NCBI GenBank assembly: GCA_943324415.2
Contig: CALPLN020000089.1
Span: 1 to 7,526 of the forward strand
Origin: Sediminibacterium ginsengisoli
Lineage (GTDB): Bacteria > Bacteroidota > Bacteroidia > Chitinophagales > Chitinophagaceae
Length of the DNA stretch: 7,526 nt
Direction: 5' to 3'
In this document: positions 1 through 6,268 of the stretch, one piece after another
Numbering within the stretch: position 1 is the stretch's first letter
Layout of the letters: every line of letters starts with the position of its first letter
Notes under the pieces: generated by a model
The model's database searches: none
What the model was told of the DNA's origin: nothing
The model's input: only the letters and a program-made list of their open reading frames with translations
Translations under genes and position numbers: made by a program

Positions 1-865
1 ATCCCCAAGTCAACTTTGTTCTTAATGTGGTCAAATAACTGTTTTCATTCAATCTAATAAAATGAACACAAAATGCTTCTTTCTTAACTGCAATTTGAAT
101 GCCAATAGGCACAATTTCTTTTCTTGCATCTAAAGCGCAGATAAGTTCATCAGTTCGTCCTTCAATTTCAAAAGAGATCACCGAATTGTCTGGCACTACC
201 ACAGAACGTACATTTAAGTTATGTGGCGCCACTGGCGTGATCACAAAACTAGAGGATTCGGGAAATAAAATAGGACCGTTACAACTCATATTGTATCCGG
301 TTGAACCAGTAGGCGTAGCTATGATTAAACCATCTGCCCAATAGGAGTTTAAAAATTCACCGTTTAAGTAGGTATGAATTTTAATCATCGGAGAGGTATC
401 ACGTTTGTGAATTGCAAATTCATTCAATGCAAATGGTGTGCCCTCAAAAACCGGTATGCTACTATCAATATGGATTAAACTTCTTTTATCAATCACATAA
501 GAACGATTGACCAAAGCCTCCACCATAATGGATAATTCGTCTTTAGAAATAGTGGCTAAAAATCCAAGTCTACCATAATTGATCCCCAAAATTGGAATCA
601 ATGTGTCTCCTACTAGTGTAATGGCATCAAGCACGGTTCCGTCACCACCTAGAGAAATCAAGCAATCTATATTATTATGTAAATCAGAAGAGGATTCAAA
701 TGCAATAAGAGATTGCTTATCTGCAGCTGTAACCAGTTTGAATTTTTTAATTAAATCAGCATAGATGTAGATGGTGATATCATGCTTTTGTAATTCAGCA
801 ATCAAGTCATTTAAAGACTGTTGTTGATCCAAGTCGACACCTCTACTATAAATGGCTACATTCAT
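1..865 (-). CDS. nadK: NAD kinase (C-terminal end cut off by window edge)
   Basis: ATP-dependent phosphorylation of NAD to NADP in the cytoplasm; in most bacteria this is the only route to NADP. The reading frame is open from the ATG at 865 to the left edge (288 codons, no stop). Visible family motifs are the GGDGT nucleotide-binding loop at residues 73-77 with D75 as the expected catalytic Asp, the conserved Asn-Glu pair at N148-E149 (in ALNEF), and the substrate-loop motif TPTGSTGY at 184-191. The last visible residues end in LRTKLTWG, which resembles the usual NadK C-terminus, so probably only a few codons are missing. The start is chosen because the next residues (MNVAIYSRG) match the usual first beta strand. 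The gene begins 9 nt after the Omp85-like gene but also has its own promoter-like sequence. Family identification is very secure. Confidence 0.96.
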   Translation of the reverse strand, partial: MNVAIYSRGVDLDQQQSLNDLIAELQKHDITIYIYADLIKKFKLVTAADKQSLIAFESSSDLHNNIDCLISLGGDGTVLDAITLVGDTLIPILGINYGRLGFLATISKDELSIMVEALVNRSYVIDKRSLIHIDSSIPVFEGTPFALNEFAIHKRDTSPMIKIHTYLNGEFLNSYWADGLIIATPTGSTGYNMSCNGPILFPESSSFVITPVAPHNLNVRSVVVPDNSVISFEIEGRTDELICALDARKEIVPIGIQIAVKKEAFCVHFIRLNENSYLTTLRTKLTWG

Positions 866-869
866 GAAA

Positions 870-899
870 CAAAGTTAAAAATTAATTCCGCCGTGCAAA
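870..899 (-). promoter_or_regulatory. Bacteroidota-type promoter for nadK
   Basis: On the minus strand, TTTG (899-896) is followed after 18 nt by TAACTTTG (877-870). This matches the known Bacteroidota -33 (TTTG/TTG) and -7 (TAnnTTTG) elements at near-canonical spacing. The -7 element begins with the TAA stop codon of the Omp85-like gene. Four bases (TTTC) separate it from the nadK ATG, so the predicted transcription start falls at or within a base or two of the start codon. The elements are visible; use as a promoter is inferred. Confidence 0.55.
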
Positions 900-2248
900 T
901 ATAATCCTTTGTCCCCCAATTGATTGATACTATACTCCATATTTAACACAAAGTCATATATACTAATCACATCTAGTCCAACACCAGCCGTTCTTAACAA
1001 ACTATTAGCCAATGGATTCGCTTTGTTTTTTTCCTGACTATAGACATAGCCTAAATGACTAAATGCTTTTACCCAAAATGTGTATTTAACAGAAGGGAGG
1101 AATTTTTTTGTCAAGGGATTGATCAAATTATAGGACCCTATTCTTTGGTGAAATGCAGCTTTAAATAATGTTGCGGCATTGCCATCCACTACGTAATATT
1201 CTAAACCATTCATTTGCATTAATCCATAGCCCATTAATTTACGATCCGAATAATTTGACTTCTGCATCATTCTTCCAATTGTAAGTGATTCAGCCAATAT
1301 AAATCGAGCAGGCGCAATTGGGTGTGCAATCACCTGTCTAAATTGAAAAGCAGTTAAATTACTTTCTTTAGAGAATCTTTGGAATAAAGCAGCTTCTGTA
1401 CTTGCGCCTTTTGTTGGATAGGCATTGTAATCGAATCTTACTTTTGAATAAGATAAATTAAGATCTAGATATGAAAATGTTTTTTTATGATTGGGTAAAA
1501 AAGTAGGGGCAATGGCAAAGGCTGAATCAGAAATGGATTCATTTCCTATGCCCACTTGTAATGCGTGTCTTTCATATAAATTTGGGCGATACGTTAAGTT
1601 CATATTGCCTCTATAACCATTTCGGATATTGTCCTCTGTTTTAAGGAAAACCTGTTTATTGCCTACCGTACTGTAGTTGATTTCTTTTTGATTAAACTGC
1701 GCCCATCCCAAGCCCATCCCATATTTTAATTGTTTGTCTATAAAGGGGATTTGATATCGTACTGTTGCTTGATGGGTATACCCTGTAATATAACCTACAG
1801 TAAGTTTATCGTTATTGCCTGTTGCATTTCCTTGTCTCAGATTGATGCCATAGTTCACACGATCTAAACTTCTATTTTGTTCGTTCCACCATTGACTAAA
1901 ATTTCGATCCACCCATCTAAAATAAGGTAGCGGAAAAAAATACCAACGTTCTTTTAATTGGATCTTAATTTTAACAGAAGCACTATCAATTGATTCGGAT
2001 GTTACATTGGTTTCTAAAAAAAGTGCGGTATTGAATAATTGTTGTTGTGCAATCGTGTTCAATGAATCTAACTCGGATTTAGACAACTGATCGCCTACTT
2101 TATATGGCAGCTCTCTTGTAACAATATATGCTCTTGTTTTTTTATTACCCGAGATTTCAATAGCACTTATTTTAACTTGAGCATACCCCATTTGGCCAAT
2201 GCATAAAAGCACAAGGAGTAGCAATTTGAAGCCAATCAATTTATACAT
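875..2248 (-). CDS. Single-POTRA BamA/TamA-like (Omp85 superfamily) outer membrane protein
   Basis: Predicted outer membrane beta-barrel of 457 residues. Residues 1-23 form a signal peptide: a basic start (K3, K8), a Leu-rich core and likely cleavage after GYA (A23). Residues 25-98 look like one POTRA domain (ISAIEISGNKKT at 28-39, then LSKSELDSLNTIAQQQLFNT, and a final strand VKIKIQLKERW). From about residue 100 the chain alternates in beta-strand fashion to the end, with the Omp85-type motif DYNAYPTKG at 273-281 and a terminal aromatic residue (F457) as expected for a barrel signal. BamA has five POTRAs and is about twice as long, so this is not BamA itself. The L6-like motif reads NGLEYYVVDG (347-356), whereas I would expect RGYEYYV-type in relatives. 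The start overlaps the end of the CBS gene by 8 nt, implying translational coupling. Role in membrane-protein insertion or secretion is inferred only. Confidence 0.85.
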   Translation of the reverse strand: MYKLIGFKLLLLVLLCIGQMGYAQVKISAIEISGNKKTRAYIVTRELPYKVGDQLSKSELDSLNTIAQQQLFNTALFLETNVTSESIDSASVKIKIQLKERWYFFPLPYFRWVDRNFSQWWNEQNRSLDRVNYGINLRQGNATGNNDKLTVGYITGYTHQATVRYQIPFIDKQLKYGMGLGWAQFNQKEINYSTVGNKQVFLKTEDNIRNGYRGNMNLTYRPNLYERHALQVGIGNESISDSAFAIAPTFLPNHKKTFSYLDLNLSYSKVRFDYNAYPTKGASTEAALFQRFSKESNLTAFQFRQVIAHPIAPARFILAESLTIGRMMQKSNYSDRKLMGYGLMQMNGLEYYVVDGNAATLFKAAFHQRIGSYNLINPLTKKFLPSVKYTFWVKAFSHLGYVYSQEKNKANPLANSLLRTAGVGLDVISIYDFVLNMEYSINQLGDKGLYLHGGINF

Positions 2249-2900
2249 CTAAATAATTCATTAAATGATGGTAATGTGCTTCGATATCGTTGTGTAGTGG
2301 TGTTTTACCAAAATATTGTACTAGCTGATAATCATAACGTTGGAAAGTAGCAATGATCGCCTGCGCCTCGTCCTTGTTGATTTTTAGCGTAATGATCATG
2401 GCGCCGTTTTTCTCGTCATAATAACTATTCAACTGAACAATTTGCGCATTGTTAGATTCCACCAACCTTGACATTTCGGCAAGTGAATATTGATATGGCG
2501 CAACAGATAGGACCAGAATAGCACCTGGAAATTCTACTCCAAGAAATTTCGCCAATGCATCGTTTAAACTTTTTTGAGGAATCATCCCTATACATTCTTG
2601 TTGCTCATTCAGCACAGGCAGAATACTCAATTCATGTTTTGAAAACAAATCCAATGCAGTTAAAAAGTGGGCCGTATCTGCAATCATTATTTTTTTAAGC
2701 TGGTCGGATAAAACCATAATGGTACCCGATTCATCTGTATCTAATAAGTCTGCTTTTTGTACAATACCCAAAAAATAATCATCCTTCACTACGGCTAATT
2801 CTTGCACATCAAAATCCTCCATACATTGCAATGCAAAGCTCACCTTGTCTTCTAAATGAAGCAAGGGAAATCCTTTTGCAGTAATGGATGCAGCTAGCAT
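2241..2900 (-). CDS. CBS-domain pair protein with C-terminal ACT-like domain
   Basis: A 219-residue cytoplasmic protein without membrane segments or signal peptide. Residues about 11-54 form the first CBS motif (ending YFLGIVQKADLL) and about 69-118 the second (ending ECIGMIPQKSLNDAL). Tandem CBS motifs form a Bateman module, which in known families binds adenine nucleotides and controls a partner. Residues about 125-197 (PGAILVLSVAP, then RLVESNNAQIVQL, then AMIITLKIN) look like an ACT-type regulatory fold, as in AcuB-like proteins. No catalytic or DNA-binding domain is visible, so it probably acts as a sensor or regulator. It starts 9 nt after the hydrolase stop and overlaps the Omp85-like start by 8 nt. 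Its repeated proximity to nadK in related genomes is recalled, not checked. The ligand is unknown. Confidence 0.88.
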   Translation of the reverse strand: MLAASITAKGFPLLHLEDKVSFALQCMEDFDVQELAVVKDDYFLGIVQKADLLDTDESGTIMVLSDQLKKIMIADTAHFLTALDLFSKHELSILPVLNEQQECIGMIPQKSLNDALAKFLGVEFPGAILVLSVAPYQYSLAEMSRLVESNNAQIVQLNSYYDEKNGAMIITLKINKDEAQAIIATFQRYDYQLVQYFGKTPLHNDIEAHYHHLMNYLDV

Positions 2901-2909
2901 AGTATATAA

Positions 2910-3668
2910 TTAAGCGTGTGCTTTTAAGAATTTTTCTAAGATATCATTGAATTCATGGGGCACTTCCATCATTGGCGCGTGTCCACATTTGTCAATAAAA
3001 GCCAATTCGCTATTTGGAATCAATTTGTGAAATTCTTCTGCTACAAACGGAGGTGTCACTTTATCATTTTTACCCCAAATTAAAAGTGTAGGCACTTTGA
3101 TTTGGCCCAATTCCTCTCCTAGATTATTGCGGATCGCACTTTTTGCTAAAGCGATAATTTTAATGACTTTGATTCTACTATTCGTGATTTCAAAAACCTC
3201 ATCCACCAATTCCTTAGTGGCTACAGCAGGGTCGTAAAATGTTTCCGCTGTCTTTGCTCTAATGTATTCGTAATCGCCTCTTTTTGGATAAGAATCGCCC
3301 ATTGCATTTTCAAACAACCCACTACTTCCTGTTAAAGTCAATGTTTTGATTTTCTCTGGATGGCTCAAAATATAAACCAGTCCTACGTGTCCCCCTAAAG
3401 AATTACCTAACAAATGAATCTGATCATATCCCTTATGGTCAATGAACTGTTGTACATATTTTGCCAACCCTTTTACACTAGTATGTAAGAGATCGAGGTC
3501 AAATAAAGGCAATAAGGGAACCACCACTTTATGTGTATGTCTGAATTTTTCAATGAGGTCAGAAAAGTTACTCAATGCACCAAATAAACCATGTAACAGG
3601 ATCAAAGGCTCACCGGCACCCACTTCCACATAGTCAAACTTGCCTTCCTTATGTATTTCGTATTCCAT
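2910..3668 (-). CDS. Alpha/beta-fold hydrolase
   Basis: A 252-residue soluble hydrolase of the alpha/beta fold, in the BioH / meta-cleavage hydrolase-like branch. The complete catalytic apparatus is visible. The oxyanion-hole motif is HGLFG at 26-30, the nucleophile elbow is GNSLGG with S90, the acidic residue is D202 in WGKNDKVTPP, and the catalytic His is H230 in KCGHAPMMEVP. Residues about 120-185 form the variable cap domain. There is no signal peptide, so it is expected in the cytoplasm, probably acting on an ester or other small acyl substrate. The substrate cannot be read from sequence. It heads the tightly spaced hydrolase, CBS, Omp85-like, nadK run and follows the CvpA gene after 59 nt. 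The start at 3668 is the only sensible one before the first beta strand. Confidence 0.92.
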   Translation of the reverse strand: MEYEIHKEGKFDYVEVGAGEPLILLHGLFGALSNFSDLIEKFRHTHKVVVPLLPLFDLDLLHTSVKGLAKYVQQFIDHKGYDQIHLLGNSLGGHVGLVYILSHPEKIKTLTLTGSSGLFENAMGDSYPKRGDYEYIRAKTAETFYDPAVATKELVDEVFEITNSRIKVIKIIALAKSAIRNNLGEELGQIKVPTLLIWGKNDKVTPPFVAEEFHKLIPNSELAFIDKCGHAPMMEVPHEFNDILEKFLKAHA

Positions 3669-3695
3669 ATAATTTTAACAATTAAGTCGTTGCTA

Positions 3696-3703
3696 TAAAG
3701 ATA
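3696..3703 (-). promoter_or_regulatory. Possible -7 element upstream of the alpha/beta hydrolase
   Basis: On the minus strand, TATCTTTA matches TAnnTTTG at five of the six fixed positions, 27 nt before the hydrolase ATG in the 59-nt gap after the CvpA gene. No convincing TTTG or TTG lies at the usual -33 distance; that region is occupied by the inverted repeat at 3704-3723. It could start the hydrolase-nadK unit, but the match is imperfect and AT-rich sequence gives such hits by chance. Confidence 0.28.
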
Positions 3704-3723
3704 CTTATTTCAACTTAAATAAG
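3704..3723. repeat. Short perfect inverted repeat in the cvpA/hydrolase gap
   Basis: Arms CTTATTT (3704-3710) and AAATAAG (3717-3723) are perfect complements around a 6-nt loop, seven base pairs with only one G-C pair. On the minus strand it begins 4 nt after the CvpA stop codon and directly abuts the possible -7 element of the hydrolase. It could be a weak terminator for the gldC-yqeY-cvpA unit or an operator for the next unit. The repeat is certain; its function is not. The stem is too AT-rich and lacks a clean U tract for a confident terminator call. Confidence 0.4.
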
Positions 3724-3727
3724 CAGA

Positions 3728-4255
3728 TTATACCTTTTGTTGTAAATGACTGGAAAATTGAGTCAATGTTTGTTTGATAAAGGGCAACCAATCACTCAAT
3801 TTAGCCATAAAATAGGGCCACCATTTTGCCAAATAGCTATAACTCATTGAGGCATCCATTGTCGACTTTTCCACGATGCCCAATAAAGACATAAAATAGA
3901 TAAAAGCACTTAGAATAGTCCCATAAATTAAGGTATACAATACCATCCCTAATAATTTATTCAACCAACCTAACATGAGCCAGTCCGCTGTTTGTTGCAA
4001 GAGTCCTGTCGCCCATCTTAGCGCAAGCATGACCACTAATAAAACAATCAAGAAGGAAATAAATGGTAGCCAATAGGAAGTGATCTTAGTGTATAGCTTT
4101 AATTGTCCTGCTACGAACCCAGCAAACTGAAAAGCAAGCACCACACCAATCATCAAGGAGAAGAACGAAATAATGGCTTTGATCAACCCATTTCGATATC
4201 CTTGTAAAAAGGCTAAAATCAAAATTGTTCCTGCTAATAAATCTAACCAGTTCAT
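3728..4255 (-). CDS. CvpA family inner membrane protein
   Basis: A 175-residue integral membrane protein with four hydrophobic segments at about residues 4-18, 24-48, 60-84 and 95-125, and a more polar C-terminal tail to 175. The opening NWLDLLAGTILILAFLQGYR and the following RNGLIKAIISFFSLMIGVVL are typical of the CvpA family, which takes its name from the E. coli colicin V production protein and is linked to envelope stress tolerance; no biochemical role is established. Its ATG shares one base with the TAA stop of the YqeY-domain gene (TAATG), a classic arrangement for termination-reinitiation, so the two are almost certainly cotranscribed. Family length is normal. No colicin genes are nearby, so no bacteriocin role is implied. 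Confidence 0.87.
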   Translation of the reverse strand: MNWLDLLAGTILILAFLQGYRNGLIKAIISFFSLMIGVVLAFQFAGFVAGQLKLYTKITSYWLPFISFLIVLLVVMLALRWATGLLQQTADWLMLGWLNKLLGMVLYTLIYGTILSAFIYFMSLLGIVEKSTMDASMSYSYLAKWWPYFMAKLSDWLPFIKQTLTQFSSHLQQKV

Positions 4256-4707
4256 TAATTAGTCAATGCATTTTTAGCAACTGTTGCAATCAATTTACCA
4301 TCTGCCTTGCCTGCCAATTGTTTTGACGCTACGCCCATTACTTTTCCTAAGTCTTGTGGACCAGCAGCACCTAATTCTTTAACAATCGCATCTACAGCGG
4401 CTTTCACGTCTTCCTCACTCATTTGAGCTGGAAGAAATTTTTCGATCACAGCAATTTCTTCTGATTCTTTCTGTGCAAGATCTGCACGATTTTGTTCTTG
4501 AAAAATCGAAAGTGAGTCTTTGCGTTGCTTCACTAATTTCTGTAATAATTTCATTTCTGCATCTTCTGAAATAGCACCATTGGCTCCTGGTTCAGTCTTT
4601 GCTTTAATGATTTCTGCTTTAATTGCACGAAGCCCTCTTAACAATGCTTCATCTTTATTTTTCATCGCGTCTTTCATTAAAGACATGACTTCTAGTTCTA
4701 AACTCAT
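4255..4707 (-). CDS. GatB/YqeY domain-containing protein
   Basis: A 150-residue soluble, mostly helical protein covering the whole YqeY family length. Recognisable blocks are the N-terminal helix with LRGLRAIKAEIIKAK at 23-37, KLVKQRKDSLSIFQEQNR at 57-74, the acidic EEIAVIEKFLPAQMSEED at 83-100, and GKVMGVASKQLAGKADGKLI at 121-140. The domain is shared with the C-terminal tail of GatB, the tRNA-dependent amidotransferase subunit, where it contacts tRNA. Stand-alone YqeY proteins have no settled function, so a tRNA-related role is only inference. It begins 30 nt after gldC and its stop overlaps the CvpA start. I see no good promoter in the 30-nt gap, which supports cotranscription with gldC. 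Confidence 0.92.
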   Translation of the reverse strand: MSLELEVMSLMKDAMKNKDEALLRGLRAIKAEIIKAKTEPGANGAISEDAEMKLLQKLVKQRKDSLSIFQEQNRADLAQKESEEIAVIEKFLPAQMSEEDVKAAVDAIVKELGAAGPQDLGKVMGVASKQLAGKADGKLIATVAKNALTN

Positions 4708-4737
4708 AAGATTGTGATTTTGTATTGTGGTGCAATA

Positions 4738-5085
4738 TTATTTTGCGCCCTGTTCTATTTGACTTGCTCTAAATTTATTGTAAAATGTTTTAGCAAAAGT
4801 TTTAAACTCTTCTGCTAGGGCTTTATCCTGCGTTGCTCTTAGGTAAGTATCCCCCATGCCCATCAAATTTTGATAGAAAAAGTCTGCCATCTCGTCCACC
4901 ATCATATCCTTAGTCCATAAATCGATGCGCAAAGCAGTTTTATCGGTTGGGTCCCAAAAAGTCAACATCATGGCTCTTGCAGCTTGCGCTTCTTGAGCAG
5001 TACTATCGGTAGCTGACCAATCTATAGATTGGGGTATTTTTTGATCGTCTAATTGAATTTTTACCTGAATTGAAGATGCATGCAT
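4738..5085 (-). CDS. gldC: Gliding motility protein GldC
   Basis: A 115-residue soluble protein. The central block LRIDLWTKDMMVDEMADFF (52-70) followed by GMGDTYLRAT (76-85), and the N-terminal pattern IQVKIQLDDQKIPQSIDW (6-23) then AMMLTFWD (38-45), match GldC as I recall it from Flavobacterium johnsoniae. GldC is an accessory factor of Bacteroidota gliding motility and is also found in many members not known to glide, so its presence alone does not prove motility. No signal peptide or lipobox is visible, suggesting a cytoplasmic location. A consensus -7 element lies upstream. No other gld gene is in the window; the downstream neighbours are the YqeY-domain and CvpA-family genes. Confidence 0.9.
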   Translation of the reverse strand: MHASSIQVKIQLDDQKIPQSIDWSATDSTAQEAQAARAMMLTFWDPTDKTALRIDLWTKDMMVDEMADFFYQNLMGMGDTYLRATQDKALAEEFKTFAKTFYNKFRASQIEQGAK

Positions 5086-5102
5086 AGCTTAAAATTGAGC
5101 CA

Positions 5103-5110
5103 CAAAAATA
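5103..5110 (-). promoter_or_regulatory. Consensus Bacteroidota -7 element upstream of gldC
   Basis: On the minus strand, TATTTTTG is a full match to TAnnTTTG, 17 nt before the gldC ATG in the 51-nt gap after the glycosyltransferase-like gene. The predicted start would leave a leader of only about 13-14 nt. The -33 side is weak: only CTGG at 5135-5132, 21 nt upstream. It would drive gldC, the YqeY-domain gene and the CvpA-family gene. Confidence 0.5.
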
Positions 5111-5136
5111 CAATAATATTGGTGAATAAGACCAGC

Positions 5137-6183
5137 CTAAGCTAAGTCCCTTGGCCATACTATCGTTGCTTTTTCTTGAAATTGGCGCATTTCGGTTTGA
5201 ATGGCCTTGTGGATTTCAATACCCTTGGCTGCACGATACATTTCGTCTTTGTAATATAATTTAAAATGATTCGCCAATAGATCGGGGGCTTTAAAATCAA
5301 AGTATTCTCCAGCTTCTGCCACTTCAGGTGAAACAAAGGCCTTACCTATCGTATCATGATGCATCAAAAACGGAATCTGATAACGCATTGTATAGGTCAA
5401 GAATTGAAAGCGATGGCTGTTCATTGCACTAAAAATGGTGAGGTATGCAGCAGCAATCCATTCTAATTTAAAATCGGACAAACTAACCAATTCAACCGCG
5501 TCTCTATATTTATACCCCAATAAGGTATTGGCAGCTTGCGTTTTCTCCGCCTCTGTATCCAGGACAAAAACTAGGGACATCGTACTCAGTTGCCATTTTT
5601 TAAACACCGAAAATGCTTTGACAATTGGCATCATCTCCGTTATGCCTACAAACGCAAGCAGGTATTGATTTCCATCAGTCAATGCACTTCTTACAGGTGC
5701 CAATTGTGACCACTCAAAACTAGGTAAAGCTGCTTTGTCAAGAAACAATCTTTCTGCTCCTAGTCTGTTCTGCACATGCCATTCGTCTAATGCTAAAACC
5801 TTGGTTGCCGCTTGCCATGTTTGATTGAATCGTTTTTTATCCAACCAAGATTTGATCCAACTTGCCCGACCTTGAAGATGCGGCAATGTCAATGGAATGA
5901 AATAAGAAGGAAGTCGCTTGGCCCATATAGCCACTGGGCCAAAATGTATCAATACATTGTCAGTGTTGTCTGCAATCAAATGGACTGTTTCATCAGGATG
6001 TACCCATGTTGCCCCATTGATATCAGCTGGTTTAGGCAAAACAGAAACAAGATAAATGATAGGCTGAGTCTCGATCTTATGCGCAGGTTCATTCGCGAAC
6101 ATGCCGATTAAATCTAACAATAATGGCTCCAACACATTTAGATTGGGAACATAAACATCATCGAGCTGAATAAAAATGCGCAT
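5137..6183 (-). CDS. Divergent GT-B glycosyltransferase-like protein
   Basis: A 348-residue protein without signal peptide or membrane helix. The layout suggests the two Rossmann-like halves of a GT-B enzyme: an N-terminal half to about residue 150 and a C-terminal half with strands NQYLLAFVGI (172-181), MSLVFVLDT (202-210), AVELVSLSDF (229-238), YLTIFSAMNSH (247-257) and IPFLMHHDT (270-278). The stretch SPEVAEAGEYFDFKAPDLLA (285-304) resembles the end of GT4 enzymes (proposed PEV...A..FDP.D...LA pattern). The usual donor-site E-x7-E is not apparent: the equivalent region reads SHRFQFLTYTMRYQIPF. It may therefore be a catalytically altered or inactive relative, or a distant enzyme with other chemistry. 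It is divergent from the MerR gene and lies 51 nt upstream of gldC. I cannot name a substrate; a GT4-like identity is tentative. Confidence 0.6.
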   Translation of the reverse strand: MRIFIQLDDVYVPNLNVLEPLLLDLIGMFANEPAHKIETQPIIYLVSVLPKPADINGATWVHPDETVHLIADNTDNVLIHFGPVAIWAKRLPSYFIPLTLPHLQGRASWIKSWLDKKRFNQTWQAATKVLALDEWHVQNRLGAERLFLDKAALPSFEWSQLAPVRSALTDGNQYLLAFVGITEMMPIVKAFSVFKKWQLSTMSLVFVLDTEAEKTQAANTLLGYKYRDAVELVSLSDFKLEWIAAAYLTIFSAMNSHRFQFLTYTMRYQIPFLMHHDTIGKAFVSPEVAEAGEYFDFKAPDLLANHFKLYYKDEMYRAAKGIEIHKAIQTEMRQFQEKATIVWPRDLA

Positions 6184-6186
6184 ACG

Positions 6187-6194
6187 CGAAATTA
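6187..6194 (-). promoter_or_regulatory. Possible -7 element for the glycosyltransferase-like gene
   Basis: On the minus strand, TAATTTCG differs from TAnnTTTG at one fixed position and ends three bases before the ATG at 6183. A TTG lies 24 nt upstream (6221-6219), a little farther than usual. If used, the transcript would have essentially no leader. It shares the 85-nt divergent region with the MerR promoter. Confidence 0.35.
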
Positions 6195-6234
6195 ATACAT
6201 ACTTAACAATTTATCCACCAATCATTTGCAGTGG

Positions 6235-6264
6235 TTAGTTCGTCTTAATAGTATCCTACCTTTG
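6235..6264 (+). promoter_or_regulatory. Bacteroidota-type promoter for the MerR-family gene
   Basis: TACCTTTG at 6257-6264 is a full TAnnTTTG match. TTAG at 6235-6238, one base off TTTG, sits 18 nt upstream, the same spacing as in the nadK promoter. Four bases (ACCT) separate the -7 element from the ATG at 6269, so the transcript is predicted to begin at or next to the start codon. No MerR-type long-spacer (19-20 bp) dyad promoter was recognised here. Confidence 0.55.
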
Positions 6265-6268
6265 ACCT

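Noticed and set aside
99..764. Two plus-strand open frames (99-344 and 579-764) that might be small genes
   Set aside because: They lie antisense to nadK, whose frame carries all the family motifs; their translations show no recognisable domain.
3442..3633. Plus-strand open frame of 63 codons
   Set aside because: Antisense to the N-terminal half of the alpha/beta hydrolase, which has a complete catalytic triad; no domain in the shadow frame.
3728..4255. Colicin V or bacteriocin production system, suggested by the CvpA name
   Set aside because: No bacteriocin, immunity or export genes are in the window; CvpA-family proteins are widespread core membrane proteins.
4520..4717. Plus-strand open frame of 65 codons
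   Set aside because: Antisense to the YqeY-domain gene; low-complexity Ser/Ala-rich translation with no supporting signal.
5435..6111. Two plus-strand open frames (5435-5668 and 5812-6111) inside the glycosyltransferase-like gene
   Set aside because: The minus-strand frame is longer and has plausible protein-like strand/helix alternation; the shadow translations show none.
6213..6238. ACCA/TGGT dyad in the divergent region, considered as a MerR operator
   Set aside because: Only four base pairs around an 11-nt loop, not the long dyad across a 19-20 bp spacer expected for MerR promoters.
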